Numbered from the stretch's first letter, positions 1-8,090 are shown. The stretch is DNA of 19,503 bases from JBDSLU01 sp039916225 (GCA_039916225.1 JBDSLU010000462.1:1-19503), one strand, 5' to 3'. The notes: generated by a model from the sequence alone, not told the origin. A program made the numbers and translations.

Positions 1-660
1 CGCGCCGTCGATGCCGCCGCCAACACGGGTTCTTACTCTCCCATCGCGACGGCAGCCACCTCGAGCGCGGACACGACCGCACCGACCGCGCCGGCCACGC
101 TCACGGCGACTGCGTCAGGCAGTACACAGATTGCCTTGAGCTGGAGCGCCGCGACCGACAACGTCGGCGTGACCGGCTATCGGGTCGAGCGCTGCACCGG
201 GTCCGCGTGCACGGCCTTCGCCGAGGTCGGCACGACGACCGCGACGATCTACAGCAGCACCGGCCTGACTGCGTCGACGAAGTATCGCTTCCGCGTCCGC
301 GCGGTCGACGCCGCTGGGAATGCCGGTGGCTACTCACCCCGCCGCACGGCCACAACGTCGGCCTCGTCCGACACCACGGCGCCCACCGCGCCAGGGACCT
401 TGACCGCCACCGCGCAAAGCGCGACGCAGATCGCTCTGAGCTGGAGCGCCGCCACCGACAACGTGGGGGTCTCTGGCTATCGGGTCGAGCGCTGCACGGG
501 CGCGAGCTGCACGACCTTCGCGCAGATCGCCACACCGACGACCACGACCTACTCCGACACCGGCGTGACGGCCTCGACCACCTATGTGTATCGCGTCCGC
601 GCTGTCGATGCGGGCGGCAACCTCGGGCCGTACTCGACGACGGTTAGCGCCGCGACGACA
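1..660 (+). repeat. Tandem FN3-coding DNA repeat, about 300-bp unit
   Basis: Equivalent positions recur at 1, 298 and 598 (the RAVDA codons), giving offsets of 297 and 300 bp. Copies 121-200 and 421-500 share long identical blocks, for example the segment from TATCGGGTCGAGCGCTGCAC at about 178 and 478. The similarity is at DNA as well as protein level, which fits recent unit duplication. More copies probably lie upstream of the window. Confidence 0.85.
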
Positions 661-2358
661 GCGACACCGCCATCCGGCTGCCCCTGCACGATCTGGCCCT
701 CGTCGGCCGTCCCCGCGGTCGCCGCCGACGCCGACACGGCGAGCGTGGAGCTCGGCGTGAAGTTCCAGACGTCGGTCAGTGGCTACATCAGCGGAGTGCG
801 CTTCTTCAAGGGGACGCAGAATACCGGCACCCACGTCGGGAACCTCTGGAGCGCCAGCGGCACGCGACTCGCGACCGCGACCTTCGTCAACGAGACCGCG
901 AGCGGGTGGCAGCAGGTGAACTTCTCCACCTCGGTGGCAGTCTCCGCCGGTGTCATCTATGTGGCGTCGTACTACGCGCCGCAGGGCCGCTACGCCGCAA
1001 ACGTGAACTTCTTCGCCACCGCCGGCGTCACCCTGGGCCCGCTCACCGCGCCGGCGAACAGCACGCCAGGCGGCAACGGGGTCTATCGCTACGGCGCCAG
1101 CGGCTTCCCGAATGCGACCTTCAGCAGCACCAACTACTGGGTGGACGTGGTCTTCACCACCACGCCACCTGCCGCCCCCTTCACTGCGCTGACGCAGGCG
1201 TCGGCGCCCCTGGCGGAGACCGCCGAGACCACCGCCGCGCCGTCATCCGACACCAGCACGACCGAGCGTCGTGCCGCGGATGCGGACGGGGACGGCCTGT
1301 CGGACACGTGGGAGCTCCGGTTCGGGCTCGCCTCCGACTCGTCGCTCGGCGACGACGGCGCCGCTGGTGACCCCGATGGTGACGGCATCAGCAACCTCGA
1401 GGAGCACGCCCGCGGCTCGCACCCGCGCGGCGTGGTCCGCCGCTACCTGGCGGAGGGCTCGACCGGACGCGACGTCGCCACGCAGCTGGCCATAGCGAAC
1501 AGCGGCGGTGTCGACGCCACCGTCCTCATCTCGTTCTCCGACGCGCGCGGCCAGCAGACCCGCATTCCGCTGATGGTGCCGGCAGGGACACGCCGCATGC
1601 TCGACGTCGGTGCCGTCCCGGCGCTGGCAGCCGCCGCCTTCTCGACAGTCCTCGAGTCGGACCAGGTCGTGACGCTCGAACGGTCGATGTTCTGGGCTGG
1701 CTCGTCGGCCACCACGACCGCGCCAGCCCTCGATGCGGCCGACACCCGCTGGTACTTCGCCACTGGCTCGACCGCGGGTTCGTTCGAGCTCTTCTATCTG
1801 GTACTGAACCCGGGAGACACCCGAGCGGAGGTGCAGGTCCGGTATCTGCTCCCGAACGGCCTGGCCCCCGTCACGCGGACCTACTCGTTCGCCCCCTTCA
1901 GCCGCGCGACGATTTGGGTGGACCGCGAGGACCCGGCGCTCGCCGCCACCGACGTCGCGGCGGAAATCGTCTCGCTCAGCGACACGCCCATCGTCGTCGA
2001 GCGGTCGATGTACGTAACGTCAGCGCAGGGGGCGCCGCCCGCCGAGGTCGCCAGCGGGGCTGGGCTCACATCGGCCGCGGCGAACTGGGCGATCGGGCCG
2101 GCTACGGACGCCCGGGGGAGCGGCACGACGACTCTCGTGATTGTGAACCCGGGGGCCGAGCCAGTGTCGGTCGAAGTCACCTCGGTATTCGAAGGCGAAC
2201 ACCGCGAAGGGGTGACCCGTGTCGTGCCGGCTGGCGGACGCCTCGCCGTGAAGCTCGGCGGCGGCACGGCAGGCCTCGCCCAGCCCGTGCTCGGCGTCGA
2301 GGTCCGCTCGACGACCGGCGCTCCCATCGTCGTCGAACGGTCGGATCGGTGGCGCTAG
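1..2358 (+). CDS. Multidomain secreted/surface protein, 5'-partial (FN3 repeats, DUF4082-like, Ca-binding segment, C-terminal beta repeats)
   Basis: The frame is open from base 1, so the gene starts upstream; 785 codons are visible before TAG. The first 22 residues are the tail of one fibronectin type III module. Complete FN3 modules follow at about 25-121 and 124-220, each with the SWSAATDNVGV strand, a CTGxxC cysteine pair and a YRVRAVDxxGN ending. About 227-386 resembles DUF4082 (CPCTIWPSSAVP, then SGVRFFKG and NYWVDVVF). About 427-473 holds two acidic loops, DADGDGLSDTWE and DPDGDGISNLEE, typical of thrombospondin-3/dockerin-type calcium binding. Three beta repeats follow (about 481-565, 584-670, 696-785), each ending in a VERS or LERS motif; the first begins RYLAEGSTG. 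Paired cysteines and FN3 modules imply export, but the signal peptide is outside the window. No catalytic domain or membrane anchor is visible. A role in adhesion or carbohydrate binding is inference. It is convergent with the following minus-strand genes. Confidence 0.85.
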   Translation, partial: RAVDAAANTGSYSPIATAATSSADTTAPTAPATLTATASGSTQIALSWSAATDNVGVTGYRVERCTGSACTAFAEVGTTTATIYSSTGLTASTKYRFRVRAVDAAGNAGGYSPRRTATTSASSDTTAPTAPGTLTATAQSATQIALSWSAATDNVGVSGYRVERCTGASCTTFAQIATPTTTTYSDTGVTASTTYVYRVRAVDAGGNLGPYSTTVSAATTATPPSGCPCTIWPSSAVPAVAADADTASVELGVKFQTSVSGYISGVRFFKGTQNTGTHVGNLWSASGTRLATATFVNETASGWQQVNFSTSVAVSAGVIYVASYYAPQGRYAANVNFFATAGVTLGPLTAPANSTPGGNGVYRYGASGFPNATFSSTNYWVDVVFTTTPPAAPFTALTQASAPLAETAETTAAPSSDTSTTERRAADADGDGLSDTWELRFGLASDSSLGDDGAAGDPDGDGISNLEEHARGSHPRGVVRRYLAEGSTGRDVATQLAIANSGGVDATVLISFSDARGQQTRIPLMVPAGTRRMLDVGAVPALAAAAFSTVLESDQVVTLERSMFWAGSSATTTAPALDAADTRWYFATGSTAGSFELFYLVLNPGDTRAEVQVRYLLPNGLAPVTRTYSFAPFSRATIWVDREDPALAATDVAAEIVSLSDTPIVVERSMYVTSAQGAPPAEVASGAGLTSAAANWAIGPATDARGSGTTTLVIVNPGAEPVSVEVTSVFEGEHREGVTRVVPAGGRLAVKLGGGTAGLAQPVLGVEVRSTTGAPIVVERSDRWR

Positions 2359-2372
2359 CGTCAGACTGACGC
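2358..2372. other. Perfect palindrome overlapping the stop codon of the FN3 gene
   Basis: GCGTCAG A CTGACGC is a 7+1+7 perfect inverted repeat that begins on the last base of the TAG stop. It could act as a small operator-like site or form part of a termination structure. The single-base centre is too short for an RNA hairpin unless inner pairs open. No T-tract follows. Confidence 0.35.
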
Positions 2373-2459
2373 CAATCACCCTCGAGCACACGGGACCGCC
2401 GCCCGCGGCGATGCGAGCCGTCGCGGGGCCCGCGTCACTCGATCTGCTGGCGCGCCGAA

Positions 2460-2484
2460 GCCGCGGCGACGTGGACGCCGCGGC
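2460..2484. terminator. Possible bidirectional terminator stem-loop at the convergent junction
   Basis: GCCGCGGCG (2460-2468) and CGCCGCGGC (2476-2484) form a perfect 9-bp, all-G/C stem with a 7-nt loop. It lies in the 134-bp gap between the ends of two convergent genes, where a shared terminator is expected. Neither strand shows a U-tract after the stem, so it is not a textbook intrinsic terminator. Confidence 0.4.
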
Positions 2485-2492
2485 GAAGGCGG

Positions 2493-3272
2493 CTACTTCT
2501 GCCGGTCCTGCTGCCGCTGCATCATCTTCTTCGCGTTGAGGCGGAGCGACTCGGGCACGTTGCGATCGATCGACAGGTTCTTGACGTCGCGCTGGTTCAT
2601 GCGCGGCAGCAAGTGCAGCGAGATGGCGGCCGGCGTCTTCGGGTTCCTGACCAGCGCGGTGGCGACCGCCAGCTTGCGCATCCAGCCGCGGTTCATCGAG
2701 ATCGTGCGCAGCACTTCTTCCGAGACATTGGTCATCCGCGCGAACGCCTCGACCTCGGTCTGGGCCAGCTTCGGGCTGCTGAGCACGGCGGCCGCGATCA
2801 TCCGGTTCGGATCACGGACCAGCACGGCGCGCTGCTCGCGCGAGCCTTTCATGGCCATCTTGAGCCGTTGCGGCACCGACATCGCCTGCAGCATGATCTT
2901 GGCCGGCTCGGCCTCGGCGTCGGCCTCGACCGCGGCCTCACTCTCGACGTCCACGGCGGTGTCGATGAGCGGCGTGTCGGTGTCGTCGGTGGCGACGGCG
3001 CCGGGCAGGATGCCGCGGGCGGCGAAGAACGCCAGGACCTTCGCGGTGGTGTCGTGGCGCGCCAGGAGGCCGGCAATGGCCTCGACCGGCAACGACGCGA
3101 TGCTCTGGTTGGCGACGGTGGCGACGTGGGTTTCGTCGTGGGTGACGAGGTAGACCAGGATGGCGAGCTGTTCGTCGGCGCGCGGGGCGAGCGCGCCCTG
3201 GGCGGCGAGCAGTGACACTTCGGGGTCGACGTCACCCCGAATGAAACATTCGAGGAGCGGCATGGCGGCCAT
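2493..3272 (-). CDS. Hypothetical DUF2336/HEAT-like helical-repeat protein
   Basis: The 259-aa product has no signal peptide or membrane segment. Residues 1-95 are alpha-helical with repeat-like spacing. A linker at about 96-125 is rich in Asp, Glu and Ala. The C-terminal half contains repeats of the type VRDPNRMIAAAVLSSPKL, ISMNRGW and ALVRNPKTP, with a basic tail ending in KKMMQRQQDRQK. Such NP-containing helical repeats resemble HEAT-like or DUF2336 proteins that often occur in Acidobacteria; no enzymatic motif is seen. It is the last gene of the minus-strand series, 18 nt after the ThiE/TenI gene. A second ATG three codons into the frame is an alternative start. Function is unknown; a protein-binding scaffold is inference. 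Confidence 0.8.
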   Translation of the reverse strand: MAAMPLLECFIRGDVDPEVSLLAAQGALAPRADEQLAILVYLVTHDETHVATVANQSIASLPVEAIAGLLARHDTTAKVLAFFAARGILPGAVATDDTDTPLIDTAVDVESEAAVEADAEAEPAKIMLQAMSVPQRLKMAMKGSREQRAVLVRDPNRMIAAAVLSSPKLAQTEVEAFARMTNVSEEVLRTISMNRGWMRKLAVATALVRNPKTPAAISLHLLPRMNQRDVKNLSIDRNVPESLRLNAKKMMQRQQDRQK

Positions 3273-3290
3273 GGGTCTGGGGTTCCTGGC

Positions 3291-3977
3291 TCAGGTGCGA
3301 ACGAATGCGGCGCGAAGCCCGGCCACCGTCTGGATGAACCGTCCCCGCAGATCGTCCATCGGCCCGGCGGCGTCGAAGAACAGTCCAATCGCCGCGACGC
3401 CTGAGGCGCCGGCCTCGGCGGCGGCGGCCACCGTGTTCAACGAGATGCCACCGATGGCCAAAACGGGAATCGACACCGCCTGCGCCGTGGCCGTCAGCGC
3501 ATCCAGGCCAGCGGTGTGATGGCCGCGCGGCTTCGAGCCGGAGGGGAACACGGTCCCGAAGATGAGGTAGTCGGCGCCCTCCGCCTCCGCCGCCCGCGCC
3601 TCGTCGACGGTGTGCACGGAGCGGCCGACCAGGAACGCCGCCGGCACGTGCTGCCGCACCAGCGCCGTGGGGATGGAGTCGGCCTTGAGGTGGACGCCAT
3701 CGGCGTCGGCCGCCAGGGCGACGTCGACGCGCTCGTTGACGACGATGCGAGCGCCGGCGCCGGCCAGCCGCGCCCGCACCTCACGCACGACGCCGATCAG
3801 GTCGGCCGCCGAAAGGTCGGGTTCGCGGATCTGCAACAGGTCGATACCGGCTTCTCCGGCCAGCACGAGCCGGTCGACCAGCGGCCCAAGGGCCGGAGGC
3901 GGGACGACGGTGTCGATCGACGGCGGGAGGCGGCTCCGGTCCGTGACGAGGCACACGCACGGCCGCGGCAGGCTCAC
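3291..3977 (-). CDS. thiE: Thiamine phosphate synthase / TenI family protein
   Basis: A 228-aa TIM-barrel protein of the ThiE/TenI superfamily. ThiE joins the pyrimidine and thiazole halves of thiamine phosphate; TenI is a thiazole tautomerase of the same fold. Visible motifs are CLVTDRSRL (8-16), LLQIREPDLSAADL (47-60), NERVDVALAADADGVHL (81-97), GRSVHTVDEA (118-127), YLIFGTVFPSGSKPRG (137-152) and PVLAIGGIS (171-179). The GRSVH and YLIFGxVF segments look more like TenI than classical ThiE, and the usual HLGQ is HLKA here. The GTG start at 3977 is chosen because it overlaps the upstream TGA as GTGA and puts the conserved CLVTD strand near the N-terminus; the frame stays open further upstream but reads as a shadow of the preceding gene. 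No TPP riboswitch is visible. Confidence 0.78.
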   Translation of the reverse strand: MSLPRPCVCLVTDRSRLPPSIDTVVPPPALGPLVDRLVLAGEAGIDLLQIREPDLSAADLIGVVREVRARLAGAGARIVVNERVDVALAADADGVHLKADSIPTALVRQHVPAAFLVGRSVHTVDEARAAEAEGADYLIFGTVFPSGSKPRGHHTAGLDALTATAQAVSIPVLAIGGISLNTVAAAAEAGASGVAAIGLFFDAAGPMDDLRGRFIQTVAGLRAAFVRT

Positions 3978-4237
3978 GGAGGCCCGTCCGCGGGACCGGA
4001 CGGCGACGGACGACCGGGGGTGCGGATGGAAACCGCCTCGGCGAGCCCGGCGCCGACCAGCATCAGGCCGACGCCCGAGATGGCGCCGCGGAACCAGCCG
4101 GACCGCGCGATGTCGACGGCCCAGATCGCAGCCATCTGGATGAAGGCGTTGCGCTCCCAGAGCCCCGACCACGGCACGATGAGCAGGACCAGGCCCGCCT
4201 CGACGAGATAGGCGACGAACAGCAGCTGTCTGAGCAC
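3974..4237 (-). CDS. Small membrane protein, unknown function
   Basis: An 87-aa product from a GTG start, with two hydrophobic stretches at about residues 3-22 (LLFVAYLVEAGLVLLIV) and 50-70 (GAISGVGLMLVGAGLAEAV), so probably two membrane helices, and a Pro/Gly-rich tail. It begins 15 nt after the TPR gene stop and ends in a GTGA overlap with the ThiE/TenI gene, so it is probably translated within this operon. Hydrophobic composition, unlike the Arg-rich alternative frames, supports it as real. The family is not recognised. Confidence 0.65.
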   Translation of the reverse strand: MLRQLLFVAYLVEAGLVLLIVPWSGLWERNAFIQMAAIWAVDIARSGWFRGAISGVGLMLVGAGLAEAVSIRTPGRPSPSGPADGPP

Positions 4238-4252
4238 CGCCGGTCCGCCGCC

Positions 4253-6181
4253 CTAGGCCTTGACGCGCGACAGGCGCTCGATGCGGGCGCGAGCGTCGCG
4301 GTAGTCGCTCTGCTCGGCGACGAGGTCGAGCAGCACGGCCAGGGCGCGCGTGTGCTCGCCGGTGGTCTCGAGCGCGTCAGCCAGCTCGTAGAGCGCCGAG
4401 CGGTGCTCGTCGATCTTGGGCGCCGGGGCTTCGGACGCGATCTCGAGCCACTCGACCGCGTCGCTGAGCATGGCGTGCTTGCGATACAGGCGGCCCAGCG
4501 ACTGCGCCGAGCGGAAGCGGTAGCGCGGGTCGCGCGCGGCCTTCTCGAAGGCGTCGGCGGCTTCCTTGAGCATGGCGGCCGCGGCGTAGGTCTGGCCGAC
4601 GCGGAAGTTGCGCGCCGCATGGTCGCCCGGCGGCAACGCCGAGGAATCCTGCAGCGCCCTGCCACGCATGCCCGAGAACACGGTGTCGAGCGGACCCTCG
4701 GCCGGGGCCGCTTCGGGTGCCACGGGGGCGACGACAACGGCCGCCGGGGCCGCGTCGCTCCAGTCGCCGGCGTCGTTGGCTTCGAACTCGACCACCTCTT
4801 CCGACTGGTCCATCTCGGGCAGGCCGGCCAGAGTGTCGGCCGTGATGCCGCCCATCGGCGGAAACACCGCATCGACGTGCTCCGGCTCGTCGTCCACCGG
4901 CGCCGGCATCACCGGCTCGTCGACGGCGGCCGCCGGCGTGGCCGCGGGGGTCGGCTCGCTGTTCGCGAACGTGTCGTCCTCGTCGAGCATCGACAGCCGC
5001 TCGGCGATGACCGCGTCCGGATCGCTCTCGCCGAGCGTCACGAGGACGCGGCGGAGGCGATCGGCGTGGCTCGACGAGCGCGGGTTCCGCAGCAGCAGAT
5101 CCTCGGCGATGACCCTGGCCTTCTCGGCTTCGCCGGCCTCCAGGTAGGCCTCGGCCAGTTCCTGCTGCGCCGCGGTGAGCGCGGCGTCGAGGTCGCCGTC
5201 GACACAGACTTCGACCAGCCGGAGCAGCGCCGGCAAGTGCCGGGGCGACTTCTCGAGGAACGCCTGCAGCCGGCGCGCCGCCTTGCCGAAATCGCCGGAC
5301 GTCGCCGCGTGGTCGACCAGCAGGTCGACGATCGCATAGCGGGCGTTGGACGAGGCGAGGTACTCGCCGAGGGTGGCGACCTCCTCGACGGCCTTCGGGG
5401 CGGCGGCGAGGAAGCGGACCAGGTGCTCGCGGGCCGAGTCGAGGTTGTCGAGCTTGAGGAGGATCTTGCCGCCGGTCAGCAGCAGCTCCGGATCCTTCGT
5501 CGTGCTGGTGTCGGGCAGGAAGCGCTTGGCCCGCGCCACTTCGTCCCGGCCGAGGGCGGCCTTGGCGAGGCGCAACGACACCTCGGTGGCGCCGGGGTCG
5601 CGCTTGACGACTTCCTCGAGCAGCTGTTCGGCCTCGCCGACCCGCTTGCGCGTGTCGAGCTCCTTGGCCAGCGACAGGAGCTCGGAGGTGACGGTCTTGC
5701 CGGTGCGGACCTGGATCCAGGCCGCCTGGAGGCGCGCTTCGAAGTCGTTCGGGTCGAGCTCGGCCAGCCGGACGACGAGCGCGTCCGCACCGTCCTGGTC
5801 GCCGCGGACCTTGCGCTTGTCGATGGCCGACTGCAGGTGCGTCTTGGCGTCGGTCAGCTGGCCTTGCTGGGCACAGGCCTCGACCAGCTGGAGCAGGGCG
5901 CCCTCGTGCTGCGTATCGAGCTTGAGGACCTTGCGATAGCTGGCCGCCGCCTTGGTGTGGACGCCTTCCTTGAGGAAGTGCTCGCCCAGCCGCATGAACT
6001 GCGCCACGGCCTGCGACGCCTTGCCGGCGCGCCCGTAGAGATCGCCCAGGGCCGAGGCCGTGGCGATGTCGTCCGGATACGCGTCGACGACGTGTTCGTA
6101 TTCCGCGATCGCGCCATCGAGCCGTCCCTGACGGAGCAGCTTTTCGGCTTTGCGGAGCGCGTCGTCTCGATCGATGGCCAC
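4253..6181 (-). CDS. Tetratricopeptide (TPR) repeat protein
   Basis: A 642-aa soluble protein made mainly of TPR helices. Repeats run from about residue 5 (AEKLLRQGRLDGAIAEYEHV, then ALGDLYGRAGKASQAVAQF) to about 400. An acidic, Ala/Pro-rich and probably disordered linker spans about 405-500. A second TPR block at about 525-640 contains FRVGQTYAAAAMLKEAADAF and YELADALETTGEHTRALAVL. There is no signal peptide or catalytic domain. The start is GTG with a GAGGGA Shine-Dalgarno-like sequence just upstream, 32 nt after rnhB. Long TPR proteins near rnhB and rplS are plausible in Acidobacteria, but no partner can be named. Function is probably protein-protein assembly (inference). Confidence 0.88.
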   Translation of the reverse strand: MAIDRDDALRKAEKLLRQGRLDGAIAEYEHVVDAYPDDIATASALGDLYGRAGKASQAVAQFMRLGEHFLKEGVHTKAAASYRKVLKLDTQHEGALLQLVEACAQQGQLTDAKTHLQSAIDKRKVRGDQDGADALVVRLAELDPNDFEARLQAAWIQVRTGKTVTSELLSLAKELDTRKRVGEAEQLLEEVVKRDPGATEVSLRLAKAALGRDEVARAKRFLPDTSTTKDPELLLTGGKILLKLDNLDSAREHLVRFLAAAPKAVEEVATLGEYLASSNARYAIVDLLVDHAATSGDFGKAARRLQAFLEKSPRHLPALLRLVEVCVDGDLDAALTAAQQELAEAYLEAGEAEKARVIAEDLLLRNPRSSSHADRLRRVLVTLGESDPDAVIAERLSMLDEDDTFANSEPTPAATPAAAVDEPVMPAPVDDEPEHVDAVFPPMGGITADTLAGLPEMDQSEEVVEFEANDAGDWSDAAPAAVVVAPVAPEAAPAEGPLDTVFSGMRGRALQDSSALPPGDHAARNFRVGQTYAAAAMLKEAADAFEKAARDPRYRFRSAQSLGRLYRKHAMLSDAVEWLEIASEAPAPKIDEHRSALYELADALETTGEHTRALAVLLDLVAEQSDYRDARARIERLSRVKA

Positions 6182-6213
6182 TCGTCCCTCAGCCGCCGTG
6201 GTTCAGGTACCGG

Positions 6214-6849
6214 TCACTCGATGGTATCAAACAGTGTCGGCGTGTGAAACGCTCGGCACAAGAAGGATCGCCGGTGCACTGGCGAATACCCGTGCCGGGA
6301 AACCGCTGCAAGATGTTCGGGAGTAGCGTACCCCTTGTGCCGATCGAACCCATACCGAGGATCGGCGTCGTGCAACGACTCCATTAATCGGTCCCGAGCC
6401 ACCTTCGCCACAATCGACGCCGCGGCGATGGCCGCACACTGCCGATCGCCGCCGATGATGGCCCGCTGCGGGAGCGGCAATCCGGGGATGGCGAACCCGT
6501 CGACCAGGACGGCCGAGGGGAGCGGATCGAGGGTCATGACGCAGCGCGCCATGGCCCGCAACGACGCCTGGTGGATGTTGACGCTGTCGATTTCTTCCGT
6601 CTCGGCCCAGCCGACGGCCCAGGCGAGCGCGTCGCGCTGGATGCGGCGACTCAGCCGCTCACGCGCCTCGGCCGTGAGCAGCTTCGAGTCGCGGAGGCCA
6701 GGGACGGGCCGCCGCGGATCCAGCACGACCACACCGACGGCGACGGGGCCGGCGAGGCAGCCCCGTCCAACTTCGTCGACCCCAGCTACCCGAGGGTAGC
6801 CGAGGCGATAGAAGCTGTTCTCGACCGTGCGCGTCGCGCGGGGAGGCAT
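6214..6849 (-). CDS. rnhB: Ribonuclease HII
   Basis: A 211-aa RNase HII, which cleaves the RNA strand of RNA-DNA hybrids and starts removal of misincorporated ribonucleotides. The active-site block GVDEVGRGCLAGPV gives D25 and E26; VDG gives D117 and GGDRQC gives D135, so all four metal-binding acidic residues are present. DSKLL, IAAASIVAKVARD and HKGYAT are further family motifs. Length is normal. It follows rplS by 55 nt, the usual rplS-rnhB order; yraN, which often comes next, is replaced here by a TPR gene. Confidence 0.95.
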   Translation of the reverse strand: MPPRATRTVENSFYRLGYPRVAGVDEVGRGCLAGPVAVGVVVLDPRRPVPGLRDSKLLTAEARERLSRRIQRDALAWAVGWAETEEIDSVNIHQASLRAMARCVMTLDPLPSAVLVDGFAIPGLPLPQRAIIGGDRQCAAIAAASIVAKVARDRLMESLHDADPRYGFDRHKGYATPEHLAAVSRHGYSPVHRRSFLCRAFHTPTLFDTIE

Positions 6850-6876
6850 GACCGTTCCGGTTGGCGTGGCCGACGG

Positions 6877-6898
6877 CGCACCCGATCCGGTCGGTGCG
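6877..6898 (-). other. Small stem-loop in the rplS-rnhB gap
   Basis: CGCACC and GGTGCG form a 6-bp stem with a 10-nt loop, 6 nt after the rplS stop codon in the direction of transcription. No U-tract follows. It could be a weak terminator, an attenuator or an mRNA processing site, or simply chance in GC-rich DNA. Confidence 0.25.
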
Positions 6899-6904
6899 GC
6901 CCGA

Positions 6905-7255
6905 TCAGACGTTGCGCCGCTGTTCCTTCATGCGGGCGGCCTTGCCGCGCAGGTTCCGCAGGAAGTTCAGCTTGGCACGACGGACCTGGGCGGAGCGGAT
7001 CACCTCGACCTTTTCGATCGCCGGCGAATGCAGCGGGAAGATGCGCTCGACGCCCTGGCCGAACGACACCTTGCGCACCGTGAAGGAAGCGCGGGTGCCG
7101 CCCCGGTGCATGCCGATGACCATGCCCTCGTACACCTGGATGCGCTCCTTGTCGCCCTCGCGCACCTTCACGTGCACGCGGACGGTGTCGCCCGACTTCA
7201 TCTCGGGGCGCTGGACCAGCTGCGCCTTCTCGACCATGTCTTCGATGAGATTCAT
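6905..7255 (-). CDS. rplS: 50S ribosomal protein L19
   Basis: A 116-aa bL19 of normal length, found at the interface of the two ribosomal subunits. Typical segments are GDTVRVHVKVREGDKERIQ, VYEGMVIGMHRGG, FTVRKVSFGQGVERIFPLHS and RRAKLNFLRNLRGKAARMKE. Its ATG overlaps the trmD stop as ATGA. Upstream purine-rich sequence inside the trmD tail (AAGGA about 10 nt and AGGAG 2 nt before the ATG) serves as ribosome-binding site. Confidence 0.97.
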   Translation of the reverse strand: MNLIEDMVEKAQLVQRPEMKSGDTVRVHVKVREGDKERIQVYEGMVIGMHRGGTRASFTVRKVSFGQGVERIFPLHSPAIEKVEVIRSAQVRRAKLNFLRNLRGKAARMKEQRRNV

Positions 7256-8040
7256 GACTCCTGCTTCCTTTCCTGCCGCCCGGACCGGCTACCCTGCCGC
7301 TCGGCCCTGATCTCTCGCAACGTCCGCTCGACGTCGGCTCCGGCTTCCCCCGGGAAGCCTGGCCCGTCGAGCAGATCGGGCCGGCGATCGAGCGTCCGCT
7401 CCAGCGCCGTCCGCAACCGCCAGCGGGCCACCTGCGCGTGATGCCCCGAGAGCAGCACGTCCGGCACCCGCCGTCCTTCCCAATCGGCCGGCCTGGTGTA
7501 GTGGGGATGGTCGAGCCACGGCCGCGCGAAGGAATCCTCGCTGACCGATCGCGCATCGCCCACGACCCCCGGCACCTGCCGGACCACCGCGTCGGCCACC
7601 ACCATCGCCGCGAGCTCGCCGCCCGACAGCACGTAGTCGCCGATCGAAATCTCGTCGGTCGCGAGGCCCTCGACGACCCGCTCGTCGATGCCCTCGTACC
7701 GCCCGCACAGGAGCACGATGTGCTCCGTGCGGCTCCATCGCACCGCCTCGTCGTGGGTGAAGCGCCGGCCCTGCGGGCTCGGCACGATCACCGCCGACGG
7801 TTCGCCGCGCGTCGCCCGGATGTGGGCCAGCGCGCGGAAGAACGGTTCCGGCTTCAGCACCATCCCCGGCCCGCCGCCAAACGGCGAGTCGTCCACGACG
7901 CGGTGCTTGTCCGTCGTGAAATCGCGCAGGTCGTGGACCGCGATGTCGACGACGCCGCGCTCGTGCGCCCGGGCCACGATGCCCTCGCGCACGAAGCCTC
8001 GCACCATGTCGGGGAAGATCGTGACGATGTCGACACGCAT
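7252..8040 (-). CDS. trmD: tRNA (guanine-N1-)-methyltransferase (m1G37)
   Basis: A 262-aa SPOUT-class enzyme that methylates G37 of tRNA with S-adenosylmethionine and so prevents frameshifting. It starts MRVDIVTIFPDMV. The trefoil-knot SAM site is seen as LCGRYEGIDERV and IGDYVLSGGELAAM, and the catalytic region as DHPHYTRPADWEG and PDVLLSGHHAQVARWR. Length is close to the family norm, with an Arg/Gln/Lys-rich tail. It lies between rimM and rplS, the standard order, and its stop overlaps the rplS start. The Shine-Dalgarno sequence is weak; the 10-bp palindrome GACGATCGTC (8041-8050) sits directly before the ATG. Confidence 0.97.
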   Translation of the reverse strand: MRVDIVTIFPDMVRGFVREGIVARAHERGVVDIAVHDLRDFTTDKHRVVDDSPFGGGPGMVLKPEPFFRALAHIRATRGEPSAVIVPSPQGRRFTHDEAVRWSRTEHIVLLCGRYEGIDERVVEGLATDEISIGDYVLSGGELAAMVVADAVVRQVPGVVGDARSVSEDSFARPWLDHPHYTRPADWEGRRVPDVLLSGHHAQVARWRLRTALERTLDRRPDLLDGPGFPGEAGADVERTLREIRAERQGSRSGRQERKQES

Positions 8041-8070
8041 GACGATCGTCGGGCCCTTCCCCGCCAGCTC

Positions 8071-8090
8071 CCAGCCAGCCAGCCAGCCAG
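8071..8090. repeat. (CCAG)5 tetranucleotide microsatellite
   Basis: Five perfect CCAG units lie in the 74-bp rimM-trmD spacer, 30 nt upstream of the trmD start. Such a tract can change length by slippage and alter the untranslated spacing. Any regulatory effect is inference. Confidence 0.8.

Noticed and set aside
4352..6247. Plus-strand open frame (631 codons) opposite the TPR gene
   Set aside because: Composition mirrors the complementary TPR codons, and no recognisable domain is present.
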